Notes under the pieces: generated by a model | The model's database searches: none | What the model was told of the DNA's origin: nothing | Seen by the model: the letters and a program-made list of their open reading frames with translations, nothing else | NCBI GenBank assembly: GCA_030024085.1 | Contig: JASEJE010000026.1 | Location: 1 to 42,132 of the forward strand | Direction of reading: 5' to 3' | From: Bacillota bacterium | GTDB lineage: Bacteria; Bacillota; SHA-98; UBA4971 | Length of the DNA: 42,132 nt | Position numbers and translations under genes: made by a program | Shown here: piece after piece, positions 26,027-33,964 of the stretch | Layout: every line of letters starts with the position of its first letter | How positions within the stretch are numbered: the first letter of the stretch is position 1

Positions 26027-27436
26027 ATGATCATGAGGCGGCACACGAAGACCGGATGGGCGGTCATCGGCAGCCTGGTGTTTCTTGCGGTGCTGGCGCT
26101 TTGCACTGCGTGGACGGGGACCGCGTGGGGCGAGGAGTCCGGGGCCAAGCTGTCCGGAGAAGTTCAGCACGATCTCGTGATCTCTCTGAACGGAGACGGC
26201 GTCGTCGCGAACACGGCCAGCTACCGTCTGTCGCTGTCGGGAGAGCTTGGCGGAGCGGGATGGGCCGTGCCCGGAAGCGTCTACATATCGGTGAAGGGTG
26301 AGCACGATCTCCAGTCGGAATCGGGCAAACTCGTGGACCTCGACGAAGCATACGTTGACCTTTACTTTAGTGGCGCCGACTTGCGACTCGGCCAGCAGGT
26401 TGTGAGCTGGGGCACGGCCTACGGGCTCAACCCTACGAGCTACGTGAATCCCATGCCGAATCCCGCGTCGTCGTCGCGTGGCGCGGGCCTTGCGGGAGGA
26501 GCGGCGCTCGAGCTTGCCAGGCTTCCTGTGCCGGCCGTGAGCGCAACGATGTACCCGTCCTGGGGGGACATGGGGCTGGTGGCCGTGCTGAACCCCAGGC
26601 TGCAGGGGGTGCCGGTTCCAGGGGATGCGCAGGCGGAGATCCTGCGCGGGGTCGCCTATCAGATTGCCCAGCGTCAGGGCCTGCCGCCCGATCTGGTGAC
26701 GGTGTCGGCTGAGCGCTTCTCCGCCGAGCCGCCGGAGTCGCTGTCGGACCGTCTCGAGTATGCGGCACGCGTCGGGACCAGGATGGGCAACTGGGACCTG
26801 TACCTCAGCGGGTTCAGGGGATGGGATGACCACCCGGTGCTCTGGGTGAGCACGGCGCCGGTCACCGATCCTGTCACCGGATACCCCACCGGGGTGCGTG
26901 TGGACCCCAACGCAGCGTACCGGAAAGTGACGAAGGCCGGGCTTGCGGCAAGCTGCACCTGGGGCCCGTACACGCTCTGGGGCGAGGGCAGCTATGCCTG
27001 GCCTGACAAAATGCCCGAGCTCGACGACCCCAAGCACATCGCCTTCTCGTCCAACGAGCCGCACTGGCAGGCCGTTCTGGGAGGAGACAGGACATTCGGG
27101 GACGCGGGCGATGTCTACTTGATGGCGGAATACATATACAACTCAAATGGCTCGCTCCTGACGCCATACCGGTTCGCGCCCGGCGAGTCCGGGGCAAGGC
27201 ACTACCTGGTCGGCACGGCGCGGTGGCAGCCTGCGCACGACCACCAACTCGAGGTGTTGGGCATTTACTGCATAAACGACGGGAGCTGCGTGGCCATGCC
27301 ACGTTATACATACCAGTTGAGCCAGTCCACCAGCCTGTGGTTTGGGCTTGCGCTTCCGGGCGGCGATGAGGAGACCGAATTCGGAGGCCTCAGTGACGCC
27401 CGCTCGGCAACCCTCGGGGTGAAGCTGGCGTTCTAA
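26027..27436 (+). CDS. Predicted outer-membrane beta-barrel protein (DUF1302-like)
   Basis: A 469-residue exported protein. The signal peptide is clear (GSLVFLAVLALCTAWTGTAW, cleavage near AWG-EES). The mature protein has alternating strands (VQHDLVISLNGDG, YRLSLSGELGG, VYISVKGEHDLQ), RLGQQVVSWGTAYGLNPTSY resembling DUF1302 proteins, and ends in LGVKLAF, a barrel-type C-terminal strand with a final Phe. The ATG at 26027 follows GGAGGAGG. It is third in the exporter cluster and would act as an outer-membrane partner. A 13-bp direct repeat (AAGCTGGCGTTCT at 27422 and 27436) covers the stop codon. Barrel assignment is by composition and context. Confidence 0.78.
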   Translation: MIMRRHTKTGWAVIGSLVFLAVLALCTAWTGTAWGEESGAKLSGEVQHDLVISLNGDGVVANTASYRLSLSGELGGAGWAVPGSVYISVKGEHDLQSESGKLVDLDEAYVDLYFSGADLRLGQQVVSWGTAYGLNPTSYVNPMPNPASSSRGAGLAGGAALELARLPVPAVSATMYPSWGDMGLVAVLNPRLQGVPVPGDAQAEILRGVAYQIAQRQGLPPDLVTVSAERFSAEPPESLSDRLEYAARVGTRMGNWDLYLSGFRGWDDHPVLWVSTAPVTDPVTGYPTGVRVDPNAAYRKVTKAGLAASCTWGPYTLWGEGSYAWPDKMPELDDPKHIAFSSNEPHWQAVLGGDRTFGDAGDVYLMAEYIYNSNGSLLTPYRFAPGESGARHYLVGTARWQPAHDHQLEVLGIYCINDGSCVAMPRYTYQLSQSTSLWFGLALPGGDEETEFGGLSDARSATLGVKLAF

Positions 27437-27512
27437 AGCTGGCGTTCTGAGGGTCTGCGGTGGTCGAATACCTGGAGCGTCTCATCAACTCACGGCAGCC
27501 CCGGGAGTTCTC

Positions 27513-27695
27513 ATGTCCATCAACGGCCTCGCGCTTCGCCTCGACCAGACGCTGGGGCCTGTCCTTGCAAGCGCCGCGTTTGCCGGTTGGGGGACCGCAG
27601 GTCCCTTCCTGGTGGGCGTGATCGCTTCCGGGGCCATGCTCGTGTTGGTCCTGCTCACTGTGCCCTCCGGGTTGCAGGGCGCGTTGCGCTCTTGA
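27513..27695 (+). pseudogene. 3' remnant of an MFS transporter
   Basis: The 60-residue frame reads SINGLALRLDQTLGPVLASA, then AFAGWGTAGPFLVGVIASGA and MLVLVLLTVPSG. This matches the last two helices of many major-facilitator drug transporters. Nothing upstream encodes the other helices, and the frame starts just after a barrel gene, so this is a leftover end of a deleted gene. Confidence 0.7.
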
Positions 27696-28120
27696 CCCAG
27701 CGGTTCATGTCCTCGAGAAGAAAGAGTCCTCCGGCTCTTCGCTGGCGTCATAGGATGATGTCGGCGGATGCTACACGGTCACGCTGGTTTCCTCCTGTCA
27801 CTTCGACGACCTTCTCATCTCTCACAAGCCGCAATATGCTAGTATAGGGCAAACTCTACGGGCGGAAAGCGGGGCGGCATGCCCGCTGTGACGCACACCG
27901 GGGGTCCCGGATGCGCTCTTACGGTCCCGTACGAGTATTCCAGAGCACCCTCGGGAATATGAATCGCGTGGCGATGAATGCGTCTCGGTGCCCTGGGGTC
28001 CCCAGAGTTCCGGTTTTCCTGGTGTTGCGTGACCGTCCGTTTTCATCCGGCTTGCGATCTGATACAATCAAGTCGCAAGCGACGCTTAAGCCGACTCCGC
28101 CTGGAAGGGAGCGAATCGTG
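27696..28120. other. Intergenic leader of the SYLF gene, with possible promoter and inverted repeat
   Basis: No gene seen. A candidate -10 box TACAAT (28064-28069) is flanked by CTTGCGA (28052-28058) and TCGCAAG (28074-28080), a perfect 7-bp inverted repeat that could be an operator. The -35 is weak (TTTTCA, 17 bp upstream). Confidence 0.5.
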
Positions 28121-28831
28121 ATGGTGCGATACCTGAGGAATTTCGTGAGGAACTTTGTGATGATCGCCTGCGCCGTTGCATTGATGACGATGGGCCTCGC
28201 CGCGACGGCGCTTGCGAGTTCGCCCACGGAGAGGATCGACGAGGCTGTTCAGGTCCTCAGGGAGATGTCTCAGCAAGAAGACTATGAAGCAATGGCCTAC
28301 ATCCTCAAGAAGGCGCATGGCGTCGCCATCTTCCCATCGGTCCTCAAGGCAGGTCTCATGCTCGGCGCAAGGCACGGGGAAGGCCTCGTCCTCCGTCGCG
28401 ATCCCGTCAGTGGGACCTGGTATGGCCCCAGCTTCGTCACGATCACGGGCCTGTCGTGGGGACCGCAGATAGGCGTTCAGTCCACGTCGCTGGTCCTGGT
28501 CATCACGAACGAGCGCGGTCTCAAAGGCTTCGAGGAAGGCAAGATCACTCTCGGGGGCGAGATGTCGGTGGCGGCGGGCCCGGTGGGCCGGCATGCAGAG
28601 GCAGGGACCGACATTGAGCTGAAGGCGGCTATATACAGCTACTCCATGAGCAAAGGTGTGTTCGCAGGGGCGTCCCTGGAGGGCGCAAGGATCGCCCCGG
28701 ATGAGTCGGCAAACGAGCTGTACTGGGAGGCGAAGGTGTCGCCAGACGTAATACTCGAGCGGAAGGTCGCGGACCACAGGGTCAGGGTGCTCGTGCAGGA
28801 GCTGAACCGGTTGATCTCGGAGGCGGTATAG
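28121..28831 (+). CDS. SYLF-domain (Ysc84-like) lipid-binding protein, exported
   Basis: A 236-residue protein with a signal peptide (VMIACAVALMTMGLAATALA, cleavage near ALA-SSP). The mature part is a complete SYLF domain: AYILKKAHGVAIFPSVLKAG, LMLGARHGEGLVLRRDP, ITGLSWGPQIGVQSTSLVLV and IYSYSMSKGVFAGASLEGAR. Proteins with this domain bind phosphoinositides in eukaryotes; bacterial ones are envelope proteins of unknown role. The ATG at 28121 follows GGAAGGGAG (GTG at 28118 is equally possible). Its proximity to the exporter cluster fits an envelope function, but transcription appears independent. Confidence 0.9.
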   Translation: MVRYLRNFVRNFVMIACAVALMTMGLAATALASSPTERIDEAVQVLREMSQQEDYEAMAYILKKAHGVAIFPSVLKAGLMLGARHGEGLVLRRDPVSGTWYGPSFVTITGLSWGPQIGVQSTSLVLVITNERGLKGFEEGKITLGGEMSVAAGPVGRHAEAGTDIELKAAIYSYSMSKGVFAGASLEGARIAPDESANELYWEAKVSPDVILERKVADHRVRVLVQELNRLISEAV

Positions 28832-28899
28832 CGGGAGTCCCGGACCTGCACAGGCTGTGGGGCGCCGCGCCTGGCCTTGCCTCGGCCACCGTCGACCGC

Positions 28900-30027
28900 G
28901 TGCCCCAGGCCTACGTGTGCCGAGGGGCGAGTTGTGTCACGGCCGACGCCGCCTCTGCCGGCACTGCCGTCTGGCCGCCGGCTGTCGGCTGTGGTGCCGA
29001 AGCTGACGTCGCGGGCATCGCCCGTCCTCGGCCGCTGCTTGAGGACGATACTGCTGAGGACGATGCTGGTTTCCGAATCAGGATCCCCCTTGACTGCGCC
29101 ATGTACCCCATCATGGTGCAGATCGACTTCTCCGAGGTGGTTGAGGCGGTGAAGGCGCCGAAACCGGTCCTCACCACGCTTGTCATAAACTGGGCCATCA
29201 AGCCCTTCACGATGCTGTTCTTCGCCACGGTTTTCATGCGCTACATCTGGGCGCCGTTCATCCCGCAGGACATGGCCACGTCCTACATCGCCGGGATGAT
29301 TCTGCTCGGCATCGCTCCGTGCACGGCCATGGTGCTGGTGTGGAGCTACCTTGCGGACGGGTTCATGGGCCACACGCTGGTCATGGTCGCGATAAACTCC
29401 CTCACGATGCTGGTGCTCTACGCGCCGCTCGGAAGCTTCCTCCTGGGAGCGTCAGACATCAGGGTGCCGTTCCTGACCCTCTTTTACACCATCCTGTTCT
29501 ACGTCGGCGTCGCCCTGGTAGCCGGATTCACCACCCGGACCCAGCTCATCAAGAGGAAGGGGCTGGACTGGTACGAATCGGTGTTCCTCCGCTACACGGG
29601 ACAGGTGTCCGTGACCGCGCTGCTCCTGACCCTCATGTTCCTGTGCATGCTGCAGGGTCACGTCATCGTCGAGCGTCCGCTCGTCATCCTGATGATCGCG
29701 ATACCGCTCTTCATCCAGACCATGTCCGTGTTCGGCCTGGGGTACTGGGCGTCGAAGGTCCTGGGGCTGGCCTACGAGGACGCGGCGCCCACCTCGATGA
29801 TCGGGGCGAGCAACCATTTCGAGGTGGCCATCGCCACGGCGGCGACGCTTTTCGGCCTCGGCTCCGGTGCAGCGCTGGCGACGGTGGTAGGCGTGCTCAT
29901 CGAGGTGCCGGTCATGCTCATGCTCATGCTCATGCTCATGCTCGTGCGCATCTGCCTGCGCACGCGCGGGTGGTTCCCGTCGAAGCCCAGGCCAGGTGCG
30001 GCGACCCTGGCACGCGAGCACGCGTAG
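28900..30027 (+). CDS. ACR3-family arsenite transporter with abnormal N-terminus
   Basis: From about residue 65 on this is an ACR3-type arsenite permease. It reads MYPIMVQIDFSEVVEA, LVINWAIKPFTM, then GIAPCTAMVLVWSYLADG with the conserved transport cysteine, and later SMIGASNHFEVAIATAATLF. The first helix and part of the second, normally preceding MYPIM, are absent. In their place are about 60 residues rich in Ala, Cys and Asp (YVCRGASCVTADAAS) with no ACR3 similarity. The GTG start at 28900 has no good ribosome site. The last helix contains a Met-Leu repeat encoded by ATGCTC copies (29912-29943). The gene may be a 5'-truncated pseudogene. No ArsR or ArsC gene is adjacent. Confidence 0.72.
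   Translation: MPQAYVCRGASCVTADAASAGTAVWPPAVGCGAEADVAGIARPRPLLEDDTAEDDAGFRIRIPLDCAMYPIMVQIDFSEVVEAVKAPKPVLTTLVINWAIKPFTMLFFATVFMRYIWAPFIPQDMATSYIAGMILLGIAPCTAMVLVWSYLADGFMGHTLVMVAINSLTMLVLYAPLGSFLLGASDIRVPFLTLFYTILFYVGVALVAGFTTRTQLIKRKGLDWYESVFLRYTGQVSVTALLLTLMFLCMLQGHVIVERPLVILMIAIPLFIQTMSVFGLGYWASKVLGLAYEDAAPTSMIGASNHFEVAIATAATLFGLGSGAALATVVGVLIEVPVMLMLMLMLMLVRICLRTRGWFPSKPRPGAATLAREHA
29912..29943 (+). repeat. ATGCTC hexanucleotide microsatellite in the ACR3 gene
   Basis: Five perfect ATGCTC copies encode Met-Leu repeats where relatives have a short, non-repetitive end of the last transmembrane helix. Each copy gain or loss would add or remove two hydrophobic residues without a frameshift. 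Confidence 0.88.
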
Positions 30028-30032
30028 CCCGA

Positions 30033-30073
30033 CTAAGTGAGAGTTCGTGAGAGCATTTCTCCACCCTCACTTG
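30033..30073 (+). repeat. Mini type-1 element (ends only)
   Basis: CTAAGTGAGAGTTCGTGAGA and GCATTTCTCCACCCTCACTT are the left and right ends of the type-1 hairpin element brought together with the interior missing. It begins 6 bp after the stop codon of the ACR3 gene and could act as a hairpin there. Confidence 0.7.
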
Positions 30074-30322
30074 CGGACGACAGGTGAGGGGCGCTCGCAT
30101 GAACTTCGTACGAGGAAGACGAATCTCCGGAAGGTGAAGAGCGCTCACCGTTGAACACTACTGGTGGAGCGAGTGGCTGCAGGATTGCCGGGACAACCGG
30201 CACAGGCTGGAGGGCCTCGACTGGTGACTGATTCGACCGAAAGGTGGGGCAAGTCCGTGTGTGTGCCCGGCGATGAGGATCGTGAACAAGAGCGCGGCTC
30301 CGGCGGAGGCCTGGCGGGGTCC

Positions 30323-31483
30323 ATGGCCGACGTGGGCATATACATGGATAACGCCGCCACCTCGTTCCCGAAGCCGGAAGCCGTGATCGAGGCAATGGCC
30401 GACTTCATGCGCAATGTTGGCGCCAGCTCCGGCAGGGGGGCGTATCGCAAGGCGCTCGAGGCCGACAAGATCGTGTTCAGGGCGAGGCAGGCGGTGGCGC
30501 GCCTCCTGGGCGTGGCCGACGTGTCACGGGTGGTTTTCACGGCAAATGCCACCGAGTCGCTCAACCTCGCCATAAAGGGCCTGCTTTCGCCCGGCGATCA
30601 CGTCGTGACCACGTCCATGGAGCATAACGCCGTCTGGCGCCCCCTCAAGGCGGTTGAGAGGACGCGCGGGGTGACCATTTCCCAGGCGCCCTGTGCCCAC
30701 GATGGCACCCTGGACCCAGCGGACATGGAGGCGCTCCTGCGCCCCAACACCAGACTAATCGTAATGACCCATGCCTCCAACGTTACCGGCACGGTTATGC
30801 CCGTGGCCGAGGCGGCCGCCATCGCCCGGGCCAGGGGGATTCCCCTCCTTGTGGATTGCGCCCAGACTGCGGGGGTCCATCCCATCGACATCGAGAGGCT
30901 CGGGCTCGACCTTGTGGCGTTCACCGGACACAAGGGGCTTATGGGTCCCACAGGGATGGGCGGCCTGTACATTCGGGGAGGCCTCGATCTCGTGCCGCTC
31001 AAGGACGGTGGGACGGGCGGAGACTCCATGCTGGAGCACCAGCCGGAGTGGCTCCCGGACCGGTTCGAAGCGGGCACGCTCAACGTCTGTGGCATAGCAG
31101 GCCTCGGCGCCGGCGTGCGCTTCGTGCTCGAGGAAGGTGTCGAGCGCATCAGGGAAAAGGAGGCCGGCCTCCTCCGGAGGCTGCTGGACGGGCTTTCCGA
31201 GATCCCCGGGTTGGAGGTGTACGGCCCCAGGGATCCCGCCCGCCAGGTGGCCGTGGTGTCGCTGAACGTGCGTGGCGTCCCCGCCGAGGAGGTCGCGAGC
31301 AGGCTCGACCGGGAGTACGGCATCATGGTCCGGGCCGGCCTGCACTGCGCTCCCTGCGCCCACAGAACTATCGGTACTATCCAGCGCGGCGCGGTGAGGA
31401 TATCCCTTGGCTACTTCAACACCGAAGGCGACGTGGACCGCTGCGTGGAGGCGCTGGCCGGGATCGCGCGGGCGGCTGGGTGA
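30323..31483 (+). CDS. Cysteine desulfurase family protein (class V aminotransferase)
   Basis: A 386-residue PLP enzyme of the SufS/IscS-like group closest to the single-gene Clostridia type. Recognisable parts: YMDNAATSFPKPEAV at the N-terminus, TANATESLNLAIKGL, SMEHNAVWRPL, the PLP aspartate in LLVDCAQTAGVHPID, the PLP lysine in FTGHKGLMGPTG, and the active-site loop AGLHCAPCAHRTIGT with the likely persulfide Cys. It would mobilise sulfur from cysteine, useful for the many Fe-S proteins nearby. The ATG at 30323 is chosen because it starts just before the conserved region; the open frame extends to 30164 with no similarity. Confidence 0.88.
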   Translation: MADVGIYMDNAATSFPKPEAVIEAMADFMRNVGASSGRGAYRKALEADKIVFRARQAVARLLGVADVSRVVFTANATESLNLAIKGLLSPGDHVVTTSMEHNAVWRPLKAVERTRGVTISQAPCAHDGTLDPADMEALLRPNTRLIVMTHASNVTGTVMPVAEAAAIARARGIPLLVDCAQTAGVHPIDIERLGLDLVAFTGHKGLMGPTGMGGLYIRGGLDLVPLKDGGTGGDSMLEHQPEWLPDRFEAGTLNVCGIAGLGAGVRFVLEEGVERIREKEAGLLRRLLDGLSEIPGLEVYGPRDPARQVAVVSLNVRGVPAEEVASRLDREYGIMVRAGLHCAPCAHRTIGTIQRGAVRISLGYFNTEGDVDRCVEALAGIARAAG

Positions 31484-31690
31484 GGTGCGGCTCCGTGCGG
31501 ATCGTAGTTGATTGTCTATTGTCGCCGATTTGCGCCGACCTGCGCCGATCCGCGCCAATCCCTGCGCTCCACGCTGACTTGCTCCGCGTCGGCGCCCGCT
31601 CATCAGCGCTGATCTGCGCGATCCGCGCCCATTCTCAGCGATTGGTTGGTTGCCGGCGGGGTTGCCGGCCGCGGCAGAGGAGGGCTGCTG
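31484..31690. other. Intergenic, degenerate 10-bp periodic repeat
   Basis: Between 31520 and 31570 the sequence TGCGCCGATC recurs in variant form about every 10 bp, with further scattered copies to about 31630. No gene or terminator is seen. Confidence 0.55.
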
Positions 31691-32239
31691 TTGCCATTCC
31701 TTGAGGATATCGACATTGCGTTCATTGAGCCGTGCGTGACCGACCCCGGGAGGGTGCGGCTTTATGCGGAACCGTCGCGGGACCTTGCGGAGGTGCTGCC
31801 GTACCTCAACGCAGTGATAAACCATGCCACCTACAACAAGGACGGGCCAAGCCTGACCTTCATGAAAGAGTTCCGGCTCATAACCATCTACCCACGCCGG
31901 ATCACCATGTCGAAGGTGCAAAACACAACCGACGCCTGGCAAGTGCTAGACTGGCTGAAGGACCTCATCAACGACACATACGACAGGCGCGGGTCGATTA
32001 CCCCGGTCCACGGGGTCCGCTGGCGGCCGACGGCGCTCCAGATCTATGGGTGGCTGCCGCGGACGAACTGCAAAGCCTGTGGGGAGCCCACTTGTCTTGC
32101 GTTTGCGGTGAAGCTCCTACTGGGCGAACGCACTCCTCAGGAATGCGAGCCCCTGTTCTTCCCGGAGCACGCAAGCCTCAGACGCGCGTTCTTCGAGATA
32201 GTCGCGGCATTCGGGTATCCAGCGCCCCCTGGAACGTGA
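31691..32239 (+). CDS. [4Fe-4S] protein of the CdhD/AcsC-like Fe-S domain type
   Basis: A 182-residue protein. The C-terminal part holds TNCKACGEPTCLAFAVKLLL followed by a fourth Cys in TPQEC, the PF04060-type [4Fe-4S] motif seen in corrinoid Fe-S proteins and some ferredoxin-linked enzymes. The N-terminal about 115 residues (NHATYNKDGPSLTFMKEFRL; ITIYPRRITMSKVQNTTDAW) are of a conserved but unnamed kind. The TTG at 31691 is the best start: GAGGAGGG lies 7 bases upstream and no ATG or GTG fits. No methyltransferase or CODH gene is nearby, so its partner is unknown. Confidence 0.82.
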   Translation: MPFLEDIDIAFIEPCVTDPGRVRLYAEPSRDLAEVLPYLNAVINHATYNKDGPSLTFMKEFRLITIYPRRITMSKVQNTTDAWQVLDWLKDLINDTYDRRGSITPVHGVRWRPTALQIYGWLPRTNCKACGEPTCLAFAVKLLLGERTPQECEPLFFPEHASLRRAFFEIVAAFGYPAPPGT

Positions 32240-32419
32240 TGGTTCGATTCCGACGCGCGTGCTGACTGCACGGGCGCCGATGCCACGGACTTGCACCGGC
32301 CGAACCGTCAATAGCAGGTGCTGTTCGACGCGGCAATCCACCTTCCGGTCAAAAAACCTACACACAACGCGATGTGCAGGTGTACCGGGGGATATCCAGA
32401 GTGAGACACGGCCGGCGTT

Positions 32420-33505
32420 CTACACGGTGCCGCCACCGGGCCGGCTTCCGCTGAGGATCCCCTGGATGAGCCTGTACGTGAGCGCCAGCAGCAGGAGAAG
32501 GCCGGCGTAGCCGACGGCGGGGTAGAGGATCCTCACAATGCGGCTGAAGCCGAGCCGGCCTGCCAGCAGTGCGATCACGCTCGTGGCGACCACGAGCCAG
32601 CGGAACGCCGCGCTGCGAGGCTTTGCGATGCGGGCCACGAAACCGTAGAGGTTACCAACGGCCGTGGTGTATATCTCGAGGAGCAGGACCAGGGTGTAGC
32701 CCACCTGGACCAGCACCGGGAATCGGCCGGCGATGTATATCATGGGGACCTGGAGCGTCGCGGACTGCGGAAGCGTGGCCAGGAGCGCAAGGTCAATCGC
32801 GAACGCCCCGACGCCGAGCCCGAGCCCCCCAAGCACCGCCCCGAGCTTGAGCGTTCGCGGGCCGCCGGCCGCAATGGCCCCGAGCGGCGCAAGCACCCCC
32901 ACTGCGAGCACGATGTTGTAGGACACGTACACCACTGCGGCGAGTGGCCACGACGGCACCGCGGCCCGGGCCGGGTCGAGCGCCCGGATGGCGGCGGGGT
33001 GGAGCGGCGTCCGTAGGAGCGTGGCGATGCCGATGCCCACCACTGCAACGAGGAGCGCGGGCACCACTGCGCTTATCGCGGTGACCACTCCATGGATCCC
33101 GGCGAGCACCGTGAGGAGAGCCGCCACCACCAGCAGGACGTTTCCGACGGCCGAGGGCACGCCGAACTGCTCGTCGAACACCGCTCCGGCGCCGGCCGTC
33201 ATGGCCGCGAGCGCACCGAAGAGGAAGAACGTGATCACGCCATCGACCGCGGTTCCTACCACGCGCCCGCCGGCCTCCCGCACCACTGGCAGGTGCGACC
33301 TGGCGCCAAGCCTTCTGCCGAGTTCCAGTATGAAGTATCCGTATAGCGAAAACAGAGCGACGGCCAGGCCCACGGCCGGGATGCCCTTCATCCCGAAGTG
33401 CCCGAAGAACTGGAGCACTTCCTGCCCCGAGGCAAACCCCGCGCCCACAACCGTGCCGATGTAGGTGGCCGCCACTCCGAACGTGGAAACGCGCTTGTCG
33501 GTCAT
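32420..33505 (-). CDS. YkvI-family membrane transporter
   Basis: A 361-residue hydrophobic protein with about 10 predicted helices, of the YkvI family in the APC/LeuT-fold group. It begins VSTFGVAATYIGTVVGAGFA, SGQEVLQFFGHFG, the typical first-helix unwound glycine motif, and includes VVYVSYNIVLAVGVLAPLG and YTLVLLLEIYTTAVGNLYGF. The substrate is not known for the family; amino acids are plausible by fold. The ATG at 33505 lies only 12 bp from the edge of a type-1 hairpin element, so its upstream signal region is largely made of repeat sequence. Confidence 0.88.
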   Translation of the reverse strand: MTDKRVSTFGVAATYIGTVVGAGFASGQEVLQFFGHFGMKGIPAVGLAVALFSLYGYFILELGRRLGARSHLPVVREAGGRVVGTAVDGVITFFLFGALAAMTAGAGAVFDEQFGVPSAVGNVLLVVAALLTVLAGIHGVVTAISAVVPALLVAVVGIGIATLLRTPLHPAAIRALDPARAAVPSWPLAAVVYVSYNIVLAVGVLAPLGAIAAGGPRTLKLGAVLGGLGLGVGAFAIDLALLATLPQSATLQVPMIYIAGRFPVLVQVGYTLVLLLEIYTTAVGNLYGFVARIAKPRSAAFRWLVVATSVIALLAGRLGFSRIVRILYPAVGYAGLLLLLALTYRLIQGILSGSRPGGGTV

Positions 33506-33516
33506 ACTGCCTGCGG

Positions 33517-33707
33517 CTAAGTGAGGGTACGTTAGTTCCTGTCCGTCTTCCAGTAGTTGCCGATGTTGCACTCGGGGACGGCGCCCCAAGCGGGGCGCGC
33601 TTCGCCAAAATCCCGCCCGTCGGGCGAGTGGCCGGATTTCGACACCCCTCGTGCAATCACCGGCAACCCCTCCCAGAAGTCGGGTGCATTTCTGCACCCC
33701 CACTTAG
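33517..33707 (+). repeat. Type-1 nested-palindrome element (copy 2)
   Basis: Bounded by CTAAGTGAGGGTACGTTAG and TTTCTGCACCCCCACTTAG, with the same internal inverted pair and the same central AAAATCCCGCCC/GGCCGGATTTC region as copy 1. It fills the whole gap between two minus-strand genes. Its right-hand CTTAG supplies the stop codon (TAA on the minus strand, 33704-33706) of the small Cys/Met protein. Confidence 0.88.
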
Positions 33708-33940
33708 GTGGTGGCCGCGCCTCCCAGATCCTGAATGCGACGCCTCACTCCCTCGACCTCGGCCTGAAGGTCGCTGAGGTAATCCTGCAGGTATTCTTTC
33801 TCCTCCTGCTCGCTGAGGTACCGCCGATGTGCCATACCGGTGCCGCCGCACATCGGGCACGGGCCGCCCATCCCCATCATCGTGGGCCCGAAGCGGTGCA
33901 TCCGGCGACCCATCATCGGACGACGCATCTCACTCGGCAC
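33704..33940 (-). CDS. Small Met/Arg/Gly-rich protein with CPMC motif and C-terminal coiled coil
   Basis: A 78-residue protein. The N-terminal half is rich in Met, Arg and Gly with a CPMCGGTGMAHR segment that could bind metal. The C-terminal half (EQEEKEYLQDYLSDLQAEVE and following) is a charged coiled coil resembling DUF5320-type small proteins, which often occur beside nitrogenase-iron-protein-like or Fe-S assembly genes. The GTG at 33940 is preferred because AGGAGG lies 9 bases upstream. Its stop codon lies within the terminal inverted repeat of the element at 33517-33707. Confidence 0.7.
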   Translation of the reverse strand: MPSEMRRPMMGRRMHRFGPTMMGMGGPCPMCGGTGMAHRRYLSEQEEKEYLQDYLSDLQAEVEGVRRRIQDLGGAATT

Positions 33941-33964
33941 TGAACAACACCTCCTGTTCGTTCC

